From NCBI RefSeq assembly GCF_018343515.1, contig NZ_JAGYPD010000001.1:310001-374000 (forward strand): a stretch of DNA of 64,000 nucleotides, read 5' to 3'. The stretch is from Bacillus sp. FJAT-50079 (lineage in GTDB: Bacteria; Bacillota; Bacilli; Bacillales; Bacillaceae_C). A model generated the notes under the pieces. The model did no database searches. It saw only the letters and a program-made list of their open reading frames with translations, and was not told the origin of the DNA. The translations under genes and the position numbers were made by a program. Shown here piece after piece: positions 39,023-47,816 of the stretch (positions are counted from its first letter, which is position 1; each line of letters starts with the position of its first letter).

Positions 39023-39733
39023 TTATTGATTTTTTAACAATTGCTCTTCAGGTACTTCCCTCAGCTTCCGAGCAGGAGAACCGACTACTAATTCACCAGC
39101 TTGAACATCTTTACTGACTACACTAGCCGCCGCTACCGCTCCATCCTCGTAAATTGTCTTTCCAGGAAGAATTGTAGCATTCGCACCAATTCGACCACCT
39201 TTTTTAACTGTAACACCTTTAAAATGTTTTAAACGTTCTTTGGATCTTGCCATATAATTATCATTTGTCGTTACTACATAAGGAGCAATAAACACATTGT
39301 CCTCGAGTATCGAATACGCTGTAATATAACAGTTTGTTTCTAACTTACAATAACTGCCGACTTTACAATCATTTTCAACGGCTACTCCCCGTCCGACAAT
39401 TGTTTTCTCGCCAATTGAAACTCGTTCTCTAATTGTCGCTAAATCAGCAACGAACACATCATCGCTAATTTCTGCATTAGCATAAATGATTGAATTTGTT
39501 CCTACTGTTACTCCACTACCAATAATAGTAGGTGGTAATTTTTTCACCTCTGGTAAAATGGAATTTTTTGCTCTTGCTGGTTGTTTGCCGATGACAACAT
39601 TATCTTGGATCATTACGTTGCTGCCAATATTAACACCATCATAAATAATTACATTGTGACCAATGCTTACATTTTCACCAAACACTACGTCACTTCCAAT
39701 TACCACATTATTTCCAGTCGCAATTTTATCCAT
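39023..39733 (-). CDS. Hexapeptide-repeat N-acetyltransferase (WbpD-like)
   Basis: Left-handed beta-helix acetyltransferase, 236 residues, almost wholly made of hexapeptide turns (INIGSNVMIQDNVVIG-like). VFIAPYVVTTNDNY, followed by GVTVKKGGRIGANATILPG, matches WbpD/FdtC-type enzymes that acetylate a 3-amino group on a nucleotide sugar using acetyl-CoA. It sits between the Gfo/Idh oxidoreductase (23 bases away) and a glycosyltransferase, in the same order logic as wbpB-wbpD clusters. Confidence 0.86.
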   Translation of the reverse strand: MDKIATGNNVVIGSDVVFGENVSIGHNVIIYDGVNIGSNVMIQDNVVIGKQPARAKNSILPEVKKLPPTIIGSGVTVGTNSIIYANAEISDDVFVADLATIRERVSIGEKTIVGRGVAVENDCKVGSYCKLETNCYITAYSILEDNVFIAPYVVTTNDNYMARSKERLKHFKGVTVKKGGRIGANATILPGKTIYEDGAVAAASVVSKDVQAGELVVGSPARKLREVPEEQLLKNQ

Positions 39734-39756
39734 TGTTATTCATCCTTTAATCATTT

Positions 39757-40788
39757 TTATTCTATTTCCTCTACTTTTAAAGGGGTGCCTTTTTCAGCGG
39801 ATTGATACAGACCCGTAACTAATTGAAGGGCTTTGATGCCTTCTTCACCTGTAACAACGGGATCGCGATCATTAATAATTGCTTGAATCATATCCTCAAT
39901 TATACATTGATGTCCTGGCTTACCGTAGGGATTATCCTTAATTGATTCTTTCAAAGACTTCACGTCTTCTTCAGACATTGATTCCATAACCCAATGTTCG
40001 ATAAAATTGGCAGTTGCTCCCCCAATTTTCACGGAGGCTTCCTCACCAAATATACTTAACGATTCCTCGAAATTTTTAGGATAGATTGTTGTCGCAGCTT
40101 CGATCACACCTAATGCGCCACTTTTAAATCTTACTAGCCCTGTCGAGACATCCTCTGCTTCAATATTGCGTAGTCTTGTAGCTGACATACTGTAAATTTC
40201 TTCAATATCACCCATTAACCATACTAGTAAATCAAGATTATGTATAGCTTGATTCATTAATACTCCACCATCTAAAGATTTCGTTCCTCGCCATGGCGCT
40301 TGATCAAAATATGCTTGATTTCGATTCCAACGAACAGTTGCATTTGCATGACTTAACTTGCCAAACCTTTCCTCAGACATTGCTTTCTTCAGCTCAATCA
40401 TTGCAGGACGGAATCTATTTGGATGTAATACAGATAGTTTCACATTATTTTCCTTGCATGTATCGATCATTGCATTAGCGTCCTTTAATGTTAATGCTAT
40501 TGGCTTTTCAACGATCACGTGTTTACGTGCTTTAGCAGCCTTGATAGTTAAAGGGGCATGTGAACCGCTTGGTGTACAAATATTTATTACATCAATTTCG
40601 GGATTTTTTAACATTTCTTCATAGTTTTCATAAGGCGTAGCACCATACTCTTCAACATAGTATTCCATATTTTCTTTAATTGTGTCACATACCGCTAATA
40701 ATGTCGCACCTGATGTTTGTTTAATTCCTTCAGCATGTTTTTTTGCTATATGCCCACAACCTACGATTGCAAAGTTGATTTTCTTCAT
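39757..40788 (-). CDS. Gfo/Idh/MocA-family oxidoreductase (WbpB-like)
   Basis: NAD(P)-dependent sugar dehydrogenase, 343 residues. The Rossmann motif is IVGCGHIAKKHAEGI, and VIVEKPIALTLKDAN carries the conserved EKP lysine; DGGVLMNQAIHNLDLLVWLMG holds the catalytic His region. In P. aeruginosa WbpB oxidises C3 of UDP-GlcNAc-uronic acid before amination and acetylation. With WbpA-, WbpD- and WbpE-like genes in this operon, the same role is likely here. Confidence 0.87.
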   Translation of the reverse strand: MKKINFAIVGCGHIAKKHAEGIKQTSGATLLAVCDTIKENMEYYVEEYGATPYENYEEMLKNPEIDVINICTPSGSHAPLTIKAAKARKHVIVEKPIALTLKDANAMIDTCKENNVKLSVLHPNRFRPAMIELKKAMSEERFGKLSHANATVRWNRNQAYFDQAPWRGTKSLDGGVLMNQAIHNLDLLVWLMGDIEEIYSMSATRLRNIEAEDVSTGLVRFKSGALGVIEAATTIYPKNFEESLSIFGEEASVKIGGATANFIEHWVMESMSEEDVKSLKESIKDNPYGKPGHQCIIEDMIQAIINDRDPVVTGEEGIKALQLVTGLYQSAEKGTPLKVEEIE

Positions 40789-40823
40789 TGTTGATCACTC
40801 CTAAACAATATTGCTCCTTTATT

Positions 40824-40875
40824 AAGAAAAGAACGTAATGCTGACCCCTGATGGAAAACCAGCCTTACGTTCTTT
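40824..40875 (-). terminator. Hairpin (partial terminator or attenuator) after the first operon gene
   Basis: AAAGAACGTAA...GCTG and CAGC...TTACGTTCTTT form a long stem with two mismatches, between the dehydratase stop codon and the next gene. On the minus strand it is followed only by TTCTTAAT. Incomplete termination could lower expression of the downstream genes relative to the first. Confidence 0.6.
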
Positions 40876-40879
40876 CGTA

Positions 40880-42739
40880 TCAATGAGCAGCTGTCAATAT
40901 TTTTTTTATTTCTTGATAATTAGGCTCGGTAGAGTTTTTTTTATTCGTTAATTTTAACAGGGTATCCCTGAGTGCTTCTTGATTATGAATACTGTTACCA
41001 ATTCTAAGAAGTACATCTTCTGTTTTTTCCTCAGTCGCTTTCCCTATATATATTTTTGGAAATACTTGAACAGGATTTACTTCATCTTCATTTAGTATTT
41101 CTTCATACATCTTTTCGCCTGGCCGCATCCCGGTATATTCAATTTTTATTTCGTCCTCAGTAAATCCAGACAGCTTGATTAAGTTTTTCGCCAAATCGAC
41201 AATTTTCACTGGTTCTCCCATATCAAGGACGAAGATTTCTCCACCTCTTGCTAAAGCACCCGCCTGTATGACCAAACGAGCTGCTTCCGGGATCGTCATA
41301 AAATAGCGCGTCATCTCCGGATCTGTTACTGTTACCGGACCGCCGTTTGCAATTTGTTTTCTAAATAATGGGACAACACTTCCTCTACTACCTAGCACAT
41401 TTCCAAATCTAACTGCGACAAACCTAGTGTTACTAATTTTATCCAAGTTCTGTACAATTATTTCGGCCACCCGTTTTGTAGCTCCCATTACGCTAGTTGG
41501 GTTCACGGCTTTATCTGTTGAAACGAGTACAAATGTATTTACATGTGCTGCATCTGCTGCCTCGGCAACATTCTTCGTGCCATAAATATTATTTTTAACT
41601 GCCTCTTCAGGATTTCTTTCCATAAGTGGAACATGTTTATGTGCGGCAGCGTGAAAAACAAATGCTGGTTTATATTGAAACATGATGCTAAACATTTTAT
41701 CACGGTCTTGTACGTCTGCAATTTCAGTGAAGAAATCAATTTCATTTTTATATTTTGATTTTAGCTCCATCTCAATGTTGTAAACACTGTTTTCTCCATG
41801 CCCAAGCAATATCACTTGTCTAGGATTAAATTGACATAATTGCCTACACAATTCGGATCCTATTGATCCACCTGCACCAGTAACTAGTATCGTTTGCCCC
41901 TTAATTTTAGTTGCAATACCTTCAACATCTAATTCAACGGGTTCTCTTCCTAATAAATCTTCGATAGATACATCTCGGATTTCGCTAATTGAAACTTTAC
42001 CACTTGCCAAATCACCAATCGTTGGCAAAATTTGCAGATCGTCCACTTTTTTCTTTGTCTCGGTAATAATTTCATTCAATCTTTGCTTATTTAAGGAAGG
42101 TATCGCTATTACAACATGTTCGACATTGTATCGCTTTATTACTTTTGAAATATCCTTAATTGTCCCCGCAACTGGCAAGCCTCCAATTTGTAGTTGTTGA
42201 ACACTAGAATTATCGTCCAAAAATGCAACTGGGCGCAATCCAGATAGCGGGTGCTCTTTAAGTTGTCGTAAAAGCATTCGACCAGTCGAACCAGCACCAA
42301 CAATTAATGTCCTTTTGGCTTTTGGTTGAACTTTAATGTTTTTAATTTCGATCAAGACACTTTGTAAAAAACGCCACCAAAACCGGACACTTCCTAAAAT
42401 TAAAATATGAAGCATAAAGGTCAATGCCAATCCACGGGCATATATTTCACCAAAAGCAATTTTTTGAACAATCGCCGTAATAATAATCGCCGATGTTACC
42501 ACACAAAAAACCCCAACCAGCTCCTCCATGCTTGCATATCTCCATACTCTCCGGTAAAGCCCGAAAATATAAGAAAAGAGATGATGGGTTAATAATAACG
42601 TGATTGAAGTAGTAATTATTAAATCATTTACTATATATGAAGAAAAAGGATTTAATAAAAAATGGGACATATATATCGATACCAAAACAATGGCTGAATC
42701 GACACAGACAAGCGAAAACATCCTTGTCCTATAATTCAT
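40880..42739 (-). CDS. UDP-GlcNAc 4,6-dehydratase, membrane type (WbpM/PglF/CapD-like)
   Basis: First gene of the polysaccharide operon. It converts UDP-GlcNAc to UDP-4-keto-6-deoxy-HexNAc, the precursor of FucNAc, QuiNAc or bacillosamine-type sugars. The 619-residue protein has four N-terminal membrane helices (about 1-130), a first Rossmann-like domain (GAGSTGRMLLRQL near 147) and the catalytic SDR domain (GAGGSIGSELCRQL near 290). STDKAVNPTSVMGATKR shows the Tyr-to-Met change in the usual YxxxK motif that marks WbpM/PglF enzymes. ATG is preceded by AGGAGGGG. Confidence 0.9.
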   Translation of the reverse strand: MNYRTRMFSLVCVDSAIVLVSIYMSHFLLNPFSSYIVNDLIITTSITLLLTHHLFSYIFGLYRRVWRYASMEELVGVFCVVTSAIIITAIVQKIAFGEIYARGLALTFMLHILILGSVRFWWRFLQSVLIEIKNIKVQPKAKRTLIVGAGSTGRMLLRQLKEHPLSGLRPVAFLDDNSSVQQLQIGGLPVAGTIKDISKVIKRYNVEHVVIAIPSLNKQRLNEIITETKKKVDDLQILPTIGDLASGKVSISEIRDVSIEDLLGREPVELDVEGIATKIKGQTILVTGAGGSIGSELCRQLCQFNPRQVILLGHGENSVYNIEMELKSKYKNEIDFFTEIADVQDRDKMFSIMFQYKPAFVFHAAAHKHVPLMERNPEEAVKNNIYGTKNVAEAADAAHVNTFVLVSTDKAVNPTSVMGATKRVAEIIVQNLDKISNTRFVAVRFGNVLGSRGSVVPLFRKQIANGGPVTVTDPEMTRYFMTIPEAARLVIQAGALARGGEIFVLDMGEPVKIVDLAKNLIKLSGFTEDEIKIEYTGMRPGEKMYEEILNEDEVNPVQVFPKIYIGKATEEKTEDVLLRIGNSIHNQEALRDTLLKLTNKKNSTEPNYQEIKKILTAAH

Positions 42740-42800
42740 ATTACCCCTCCTAACTCAACAATGACAGTTGAGCGTAACTGTTGTAATTTGTACAGAAAAT

Positions 42801-42830
42801 ATTATAACATATCCACAGCACTCCGGTCAT
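42801..42830 (-). promoter_or_regulatory. Predicted promoter of the polysaccharide operon
   Basis: On the minus strand -35-like ATGACC (42825-42830) is 18 bases from a perfect TATAAT (42801-42806), about 60 bases upstream of the first gene. An inverted repeat in the leader (AACAGTT...AACTGT, about 42766-42783) could be a regulator site. The remaining upstream gap to 43210 is AT-rich with no gene visible. Confidence 0.5.
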
Positions 42831-43212
42831 AAAATATACGGTTTTTTTATGAATATTGTCGAATTCGGGAAAAATACTTAATGATAGTATTTGTAGAAAC
42901 TGCAAAAATAAAATTCCATTACACCCCTTCTTTTCCTATTAGTGGATAAAAATATTTTTTATTAGTTGATTTGATATTAATGTAGGACTATCTCTATGGT
43001 CGCATCTTTTAATGTTAGACGAAAAATAAATGAATTAGTTTCTCTTTACTGCGGAAAATTTATTGAAGAAATAAATAACTAAGAATTCTATTCATATGTA
43101 GATAATTATGAGGGCATTTTCTCTCATCCTTAATTAGTTGTATAATCGTAATTTATTACAATTAGCATAATCAAATTATAAGGGTTTGTATGAATATGAT
43201 ATATAACAAAGC

Positions 43213-43244
43213 AAAAAAATTTTCGCACCTGAATGGTGCGAAAA
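43213..43244 (-). terminator. Intrinsic terminator after the S8 protease
   Basis: TTTTCGCACC (43220-43229) pairs with GGTGCGAAAA (43235-43244). It is followed on the minus strand by a run of seven T (opposite 43213-43219). Confidence 0.92.
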
Positions 43245-43250
43245 TTATTA

Positions 43251-46200
43251 TTACTTCTTTTTCCCCTTTTTCTTAATCTTCACCTTCTCCTCAGTCACAT
43301 TGCCACCAAGGTCAATCGCTTTAAAAATAAAAGTGTTGTCGCCGTCTTCCAATTGTAGTTCGATATCTTCTACTGTTTGTTTAAAGCCCTTCATGTCGTA
43401 CGGTTCGGATAGTTCGTTTTTAAATACCTCGCTATCATTCACATATAAACGGATCTGATCAAAGTTGTCTCGAATTTCGGAGGAGACGGTGATCGTATCG
43501 GTTTCTACATTATTTTTTGCTTTTACTTTTAGCTTTGGTTTTTCTGTATCAATAAAGAATCGGCGCCCAATTTCTGTTTCGTTTCCGGCATTGTCTGTTG
43601 CTTTAATATGATAAAAGTAATAGCCGTCTTTTTTATGATTGATCGTTATCGAAAAATCATATTGGTCTTTTTCAGGATTATAGCTGAGCTTCGCTTTTTT
43701 CCCATCGACAGTAACAGACTTAACACCCGATTTATCCTTTACATAGCCTGAGAAAGTAACCTTTTTCGTTGCTGACACACTAAGGAATTCAGGTGTGAGC
43801 ACGTGAAGGTCTGGGGCGGTTGTATCTTTCCCTTCATTTGCTTCCGCTTCTGCTACGTTTCCTGCGTAGTCAACGGCAATCACCGTTAATGTTTGTTCTG
43901 GGCTTAAACGTTTTGTAAGCTGGTGTTCTGTTTCTCCAGCTGCATATGGTTGGTCTAAGATCGATTTGCCATCAATATGCACGTCCCAATAGGCAAGACC
44001 GCTTCCGTTCGCTTCGTCTGCCGCTTGAACCGTTACTTTTTGTGTCTCAGCATTAAAACTTGCTTCTATTTCCGGTGCCGTCGTATCCAACAACACAGGA
44101 ATGGAGAGCGACTGCCATTTTGCCCCTGCATAGTCAATGATTGCTTCTACTTGCAAATAATATTGCCCTTGTGGAGCGATTTTCCCATTGATTTTACCAT
44201 CCCATACCCGTGTTGAGCTTAGAGAATACATTGGTGCACGACCGCTATCATAGTAATTCTTTTTAACCTCTGATTCGGTGATTAATGTGCGAACTGGTTT
44301 TTTATTGGCATCAAGCACATTGAATTTTACTTCCTTTGCATTTCGTAAAAAGGATAAGATCATCAATGCGTCATCCTGTACACCATCTCCATTCGGTGAA
44401 AAGGCAATTTTCTCAGGGTCAATTGCACCTGTTGCTAGATCTTCACCTAGGAAGCTGTAATCATCATTTCCAGCACTAGTTACAACACCAGTTAATCCAT
44501 AGTATGAATCTGCCTCCCACATCGGCTTATCAAAAATAGGCGCTTTGTCCCAGTCTCCTTTGAAGCCAACATATGGAATCGATAGCGGCGGATTTGTGTC
44601 CATTGGATCCGTCAATGTTACGAATCCTTCAAGCCAATATCCGTTTGTGAAATAGTTCAATAGTGTTGCATCGATGGAGCTTACATCAATCGTTACATCA
44701 ATTGTGGCCTTACCGTTTGCCGGAACTTCCACAGTATTTACTTCTTTGCCATTTACTTTAGCAACCGCCATGCCAGCTAAATCAAGTGCACCAAATAGAT
44801 TTGGGGCAACTAATAGATCTGAGCCGTTTTGGACGAATGTATCTGTTTGTACATTTACTTCAACATTATAGTTAACAGGTTGATCTGACATATTTTCTGC
44901 GATCAGTTTAAATGTAACTTGATTACCCATTATTTGCTTTAATGCCACTTTCGCTTCCTTCGTTTTTTCCTCCGTCACAATTACCGGCGTTGATAATGCC
45001 GCATGAAGTTGCATGATCCCCGCACCTTGTCGTCTTGGTGACACGTTTTCACCATCAAAATCGATCCGTTTCGCTGTATTCATCATCATGTTCTTCGCTT
45101 GTAACACACGATCTGCATGTTCAAAACTAAACGCTTCATCAACACGTTGTAATACGAGTGCACCGCCTCCAGATACATGTGGAGCGGCCATTGATGTTCC
45201 GCTCATTAAGCCGTATTCATTATTATTCAAAGTAGAAAGAATTTGTCCGCCTGGGGCAGTAATTTCCGGTTTAAAATCTAAATTTGGTGTCAATCCCCAA
45301 GAGGAGAAGGCACTCATTTTTCCCGCATCTGGATTATCAATTGTCGCTTTTTCTCCCGAGAATGTAAGGGAAACTGCTTGTCCGTTTTGTAACGCTTGAG
45401 CAAGCTGATCCCCATCACTCTTCATCATAAATAATTGTGGGATTTCAATTTCTTCTTCCGATGCCATATTAACAATCCCGTCCGTATTATTGTAAATAAT
45501 GACGCCATCAGCGCCAGCTGCTTGAGCATTTAATGCTTTATCAACAAAGCCGATTTCCCCGCGCTGAACGAGCGCATATTTTCCTTTCACATCTTTCCCA
45601 GAAAAGTCTGCGGGATTTCCTAATCCTGCATCAACGACTTCAAATGTCTGTTTCACATAGTCGTTTGGATGCGTTTTTCCAGCGGATAAAAATGGTGCAC
45701 TCCCGATAACCTCATCGATTGTATATTGGAGTGCGTCCACTTCCATATACGTATTTTCAAATGAAGCGACTTGTAAAGAATCGTATGCAACCCCAGGGGC
45801 CCCATTCACTCCGTAATCGGGATTCGAAGCTAACGGATAATAATATCCATCAGCAAACATTGCGGCATTTCCAGATGAAATTGAAACGAGTACCCCGTTA
45901 TCAACTGCACGCTTTACCGCCTCTTGCTCTGGTGCACTTGCATCAACAAAACTTGCTGGTGAGCCGAGACTCAAGTTTAATACATCGGCACCAAGCTTGA
46001 TCGCATCATCGATCGCCTTTACATATACATCTCCAAACGTCGATTGCATTTCCGGGTCATTTCCGAATACTTTTAATGCTAAAAGCTGGGTTTCTGGTGC
46101 GATTCCTTGAATCCCTCCATTATTAACATCACCATTGGCTCCGACCGTTCCCCCAACATGCATGCCATGCATCGAAGCCCCCGCAAATAGGTCTCGTACT

Positions 46201-46919
46201 TCCCCATTTTCATCCATATAGTTATAGCCATACGGAACTTTTTCTGTATAAAACTTTCCTGGTAAACCATGGTCCCGAATGGATTCATTCACACTATTTT
46301 CTGTTAATGTAGCGGTGGACGAATCTGTTAAAATCATGTCGCGATGGGTATAATCGATGCCTGAATCGATTATGCCAACAACCATCCCTTCCCCTTTATA
46401 TCCATAATCACGCCATGCTTCTTGCGCTTGAACAAGCTCATGGCTATATTTCATTTCCGGCTCAACCTTTGGTCGTTCATACTCATTGACAATATGTACC
46501 GATTTAACCTCAGGCATATTTTTAATCAATTCAATATCAGCTTGTTTCAATTCAAGACTGAATCCGTTAATGACGGTCGTAAATTCCTCTAGATATTTTG
46601 CTTTAATTTTCTTTCCATTAATTTTATCTTTAACGGACTTTTGCTGTGCTTTCGCTTGCTTTTCCAATTGCTTTTTTTGTTCTTTTGCGAGCTTTTTGAA
46701 TGCTACACGTTTCTTTGTCGCAAATTCAATTGGTGCCTCTTCTTTTAATTCGACAATTACCCGCTGCTCCTTGTTTTGATCTTCCGTTTCCTTCATTTGT
46801 TCAGATACGGATCGTTTCTTTTTCTGGACTTCTTTAGGCATTGTTTCTCCCATAGCAAACGTTAAATTTCCAAACGCCAAAAGAAAGACCAATAACAATA
46901 ATGCGGTTCTTTTCAACAT
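43251..46919 (-). CDS. Secreted subtilisin-family (S8) serine protease, Vpr-like, 1222 aa
   Basis: Large extracellular protease. Parts in order: signal peptide (about 1-25), Lys/Glu-rich segment and I9 inhibitor-like propeptide (about 50-150), and S8 catalytic domain with Asp in GIIDSGIDYTH (near 185), His in HGMHVGG (near 251) and Ser in SGTSMAAPHVSGG (near 580). A PA domain is inserted within it (VDAGLGNPADF...GADGVIIYNN). Fn3/Ig-like domains follow, including an FSPNGDGVQDD motif and repeated 'DTTAPEI' type units, ending in a Lys-rich tail without an anchor. The ATG at 46919, with GAGGAGG upstream, is preferred over the in-frame TTG. Confidence 0.92.
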   Translation of the reverse strand: MLKRTALLLLVFLLAFGNLTFAMGETMPKEVQKKKRSVSEQMKETEDQNKEQRVIVELKEEAPIEFATKKRVAFKKLAKEQKKQLEKQAKAQQKSVKDKINGKKIKAKYLEEFTTVINGFSLELKQADIELIKNMPEVKSVHIVNEYERPKVEPEMKYSHELVQAQEAWRDYGYKGEGMVVGIIDSGIDYTHRDMILTDSSTATLTENSVNESIRDHGLPGKFYTEKVPYGYNYMDENGEVRDLFAGASMHGMHVGGTVGANGDVNNGGIQGIAPETQLLALKVFGNDPEMQSTFGDVYVKAIDDAIKLGADVLNLSLGSPASFVDASAPEQEAVKRAVDNGVLVSISSGNAAMFADGYYYPLASNPDYGVNGAPGVAYDSLQVASFENTYMEVDALQYTIDEVIGSAPFLSAGKTHPNDYVKQTFEVVDAGLGNPADFSGKDVKGKYALVQRGEIGFVDKALNAQAAGADGVIIYNNTDGIVNMASEEEIEIPQLFMMKSDGDQLAQALQNGQAVSLTFSGEKATIDNPDAGKMSAFSSWGLTPNLDFKPEITAPGGQILSTLNNNEYGLMSGTSMAAPHVSGGGALVLQRVDEAFSFEHADRVLQAKNMMMNTAKRIDFDGENVSPRRQGAGIMQLHAALSTPVIVTEEKTKEAKVALKQIMGNQVTFKLIAENMSDQPVNYNVEVNVQTDTFVQNGSDLLVAPNLFGALDLAGMAVAKVNGKEVNTVEVPANGKATIDVTIDVSSIDATLLNYFTNGYWLEGFVTLTDPMDTNPPLSIPYVGFKGDWDKAPIFDKPMWEADSYYGLTGVVTSAGNDDYSFLGEDLATGAIDPEKIAFSPNGDGVQDDALMILSFLRNAKEVKFNVLDANKKPVRTLITESEVKKNYYDSGRAPMYSLSSTRVWDGKINGKIAPQGQYYLQVEAIIDYAGAKWQSLSIPVLLDTTAPEIEASFNAETQKVTVQAADEANGSGLAYWDVHIDGKSILDQPYAAGETEHQLTKRLSPEQTLTVIAVDYAGNVAEAEANEGKDTTAPDLHVLTPEFLSVSATKKVTFSGYVKDKSGVKSVTVDGKKAKLSYNPEKDQYDFSITINHKKDGYYFYHIKATDNAGNETEIGRRFFIDTEKPKLKVKAKNNVETDTITVSSEIRDNFDQIRLYVNDSEVFKNELSEPYDMKGFKQTVEDIELQLEDGDNTFIFKAIDLGGNVTEEKVKIKKKGKKK

Positions 46920-47072
46920 GATTTTCCTCCTCGGCAAAAGAATACTTAATTGTCTGACATTTCCATCATAAATTGTCCATTAACGACGAGCCAGTTCCGA
47001 AAGTTTTAGTCTAATAGGCTTAGATTTGTAGAATTTAAATGAATTGTGTCGAACGATATGTAGAGTAATCAA

Positions 47073-47094
47073 GTAACATTTAACGAGGTGTTAC
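47073..47094. promoter_or_regulatory. Inverted repeat upstream of the YknW-like gene
   Basis: GTAACA and TGTTAC are separated by ten bases, about 40 bases before the TTG start at 47136. It could be a regulator-binding site. No clear -35/-10 pair could be assigned. Confidence 0.3.
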
Positions 47095-47135
47095 GTTAGA
47101 ATAAAGTTGCGAACAAAAAAGTAGGTGAGTACATA

Positions 47136-47798
47136 TTGATCTACATAACTAGTATTTTAAAAGGGTTAGTACATACTGAGCGGAGTTTTTTTCAATTAGC
47201 GAAAGCGGAAGAAATTTACGGGTTACGTTGGCGGCTTTGTTGGCTTTTTCTTTTTGGCGGATTCGTTTTTAGCTTGAATGGCTGGGTCGGGATCGGCTCG
47301 CATGGGCTGTCGCCGCAATTGACAAAGCTTACTGAGGCAGAATTCGCAGGGATAAAAGCTTATTTTATTGTTGGACGATTATTGTTAGGACTCGTTTATA
47401 CGGGATTCGCTGTTTTCTTTTCCGCACTTTGGTTTTGGACGATGTCTGATGTGGCTTATAAGAAGCTCGTTGTTATGCAAGCGTTTGTTGTGCCCATTTT
47501 ATTTGTGGAACAATTGACGTTTTTGCCGCTGGCGATCATGCATCTTCCTTGGTATTCTTCGCCATTATCACTTGGAGTCATTGCGCAATTTATGACGGAC
47601 AAGTCATTTATCATTTATTTTTTTGGATGTTTGTCTTTTTTAAAAGGTTGGGTCGTCTTGATTCAATATCGTGGATTGCGGGTCTTGACCTTAAAACCGC
47701 GTGCAGTCGTTATTGCGATGGTTGTATCGCTTCATATTATTTCATCGTTGCTTATCACTGCGCTTGCATCGATTCAATTTCATATCCTGCTACGATAG
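47136..47798 (+). CDS. Yip1-domain membrane protein (YknW-like)
   Basis: A 220-residue integral membrane protein with about five hydrophobic segments, opening with an amphipathic TSILKGLVHTERSFFQLAKA and resembling the Yip1-domain protein YknW that accompanies the YknX adaptor in Bacillus. It starts at TTG, supported by TAGGTGAG. Four bases separate it from the end of the frame holding the adaptor's upstream ATG, so the two genes are almost certainly co-transcribed. Function in this organism is unknown. Confidence 0.65.
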   Translation: MIYITSILKGLVHTERSFFQLAKAEEIYGLRWRLCWLFLFGGFVFSLNGWVGIGSHGLSPQLTKLTEAEFAGIKAYFIVGRLLLGLVYTGFAVFFSALWFWTMSDVAYKKLVVMQAFVVPILFVEQLTFLPLAIMHLPWYSSPLSLGVIAQFMTDKSFIIYFFGCLSFLKGWVVLIQYRGLRVLTLKPRAVVIAMVVSLHIISSLLITALASIQFHILLR

Positions 47799-47816
47799 AA
47801 AATGAGGTGGATGTTC

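Noticed and set aside
42740-43210. Riboswitch or eps-associated RNA upstream of the polysaccharide operon
   Set aside because: The leader after the predicted promoter is only about 60 bases and no conserved fold could be recognised by eye.
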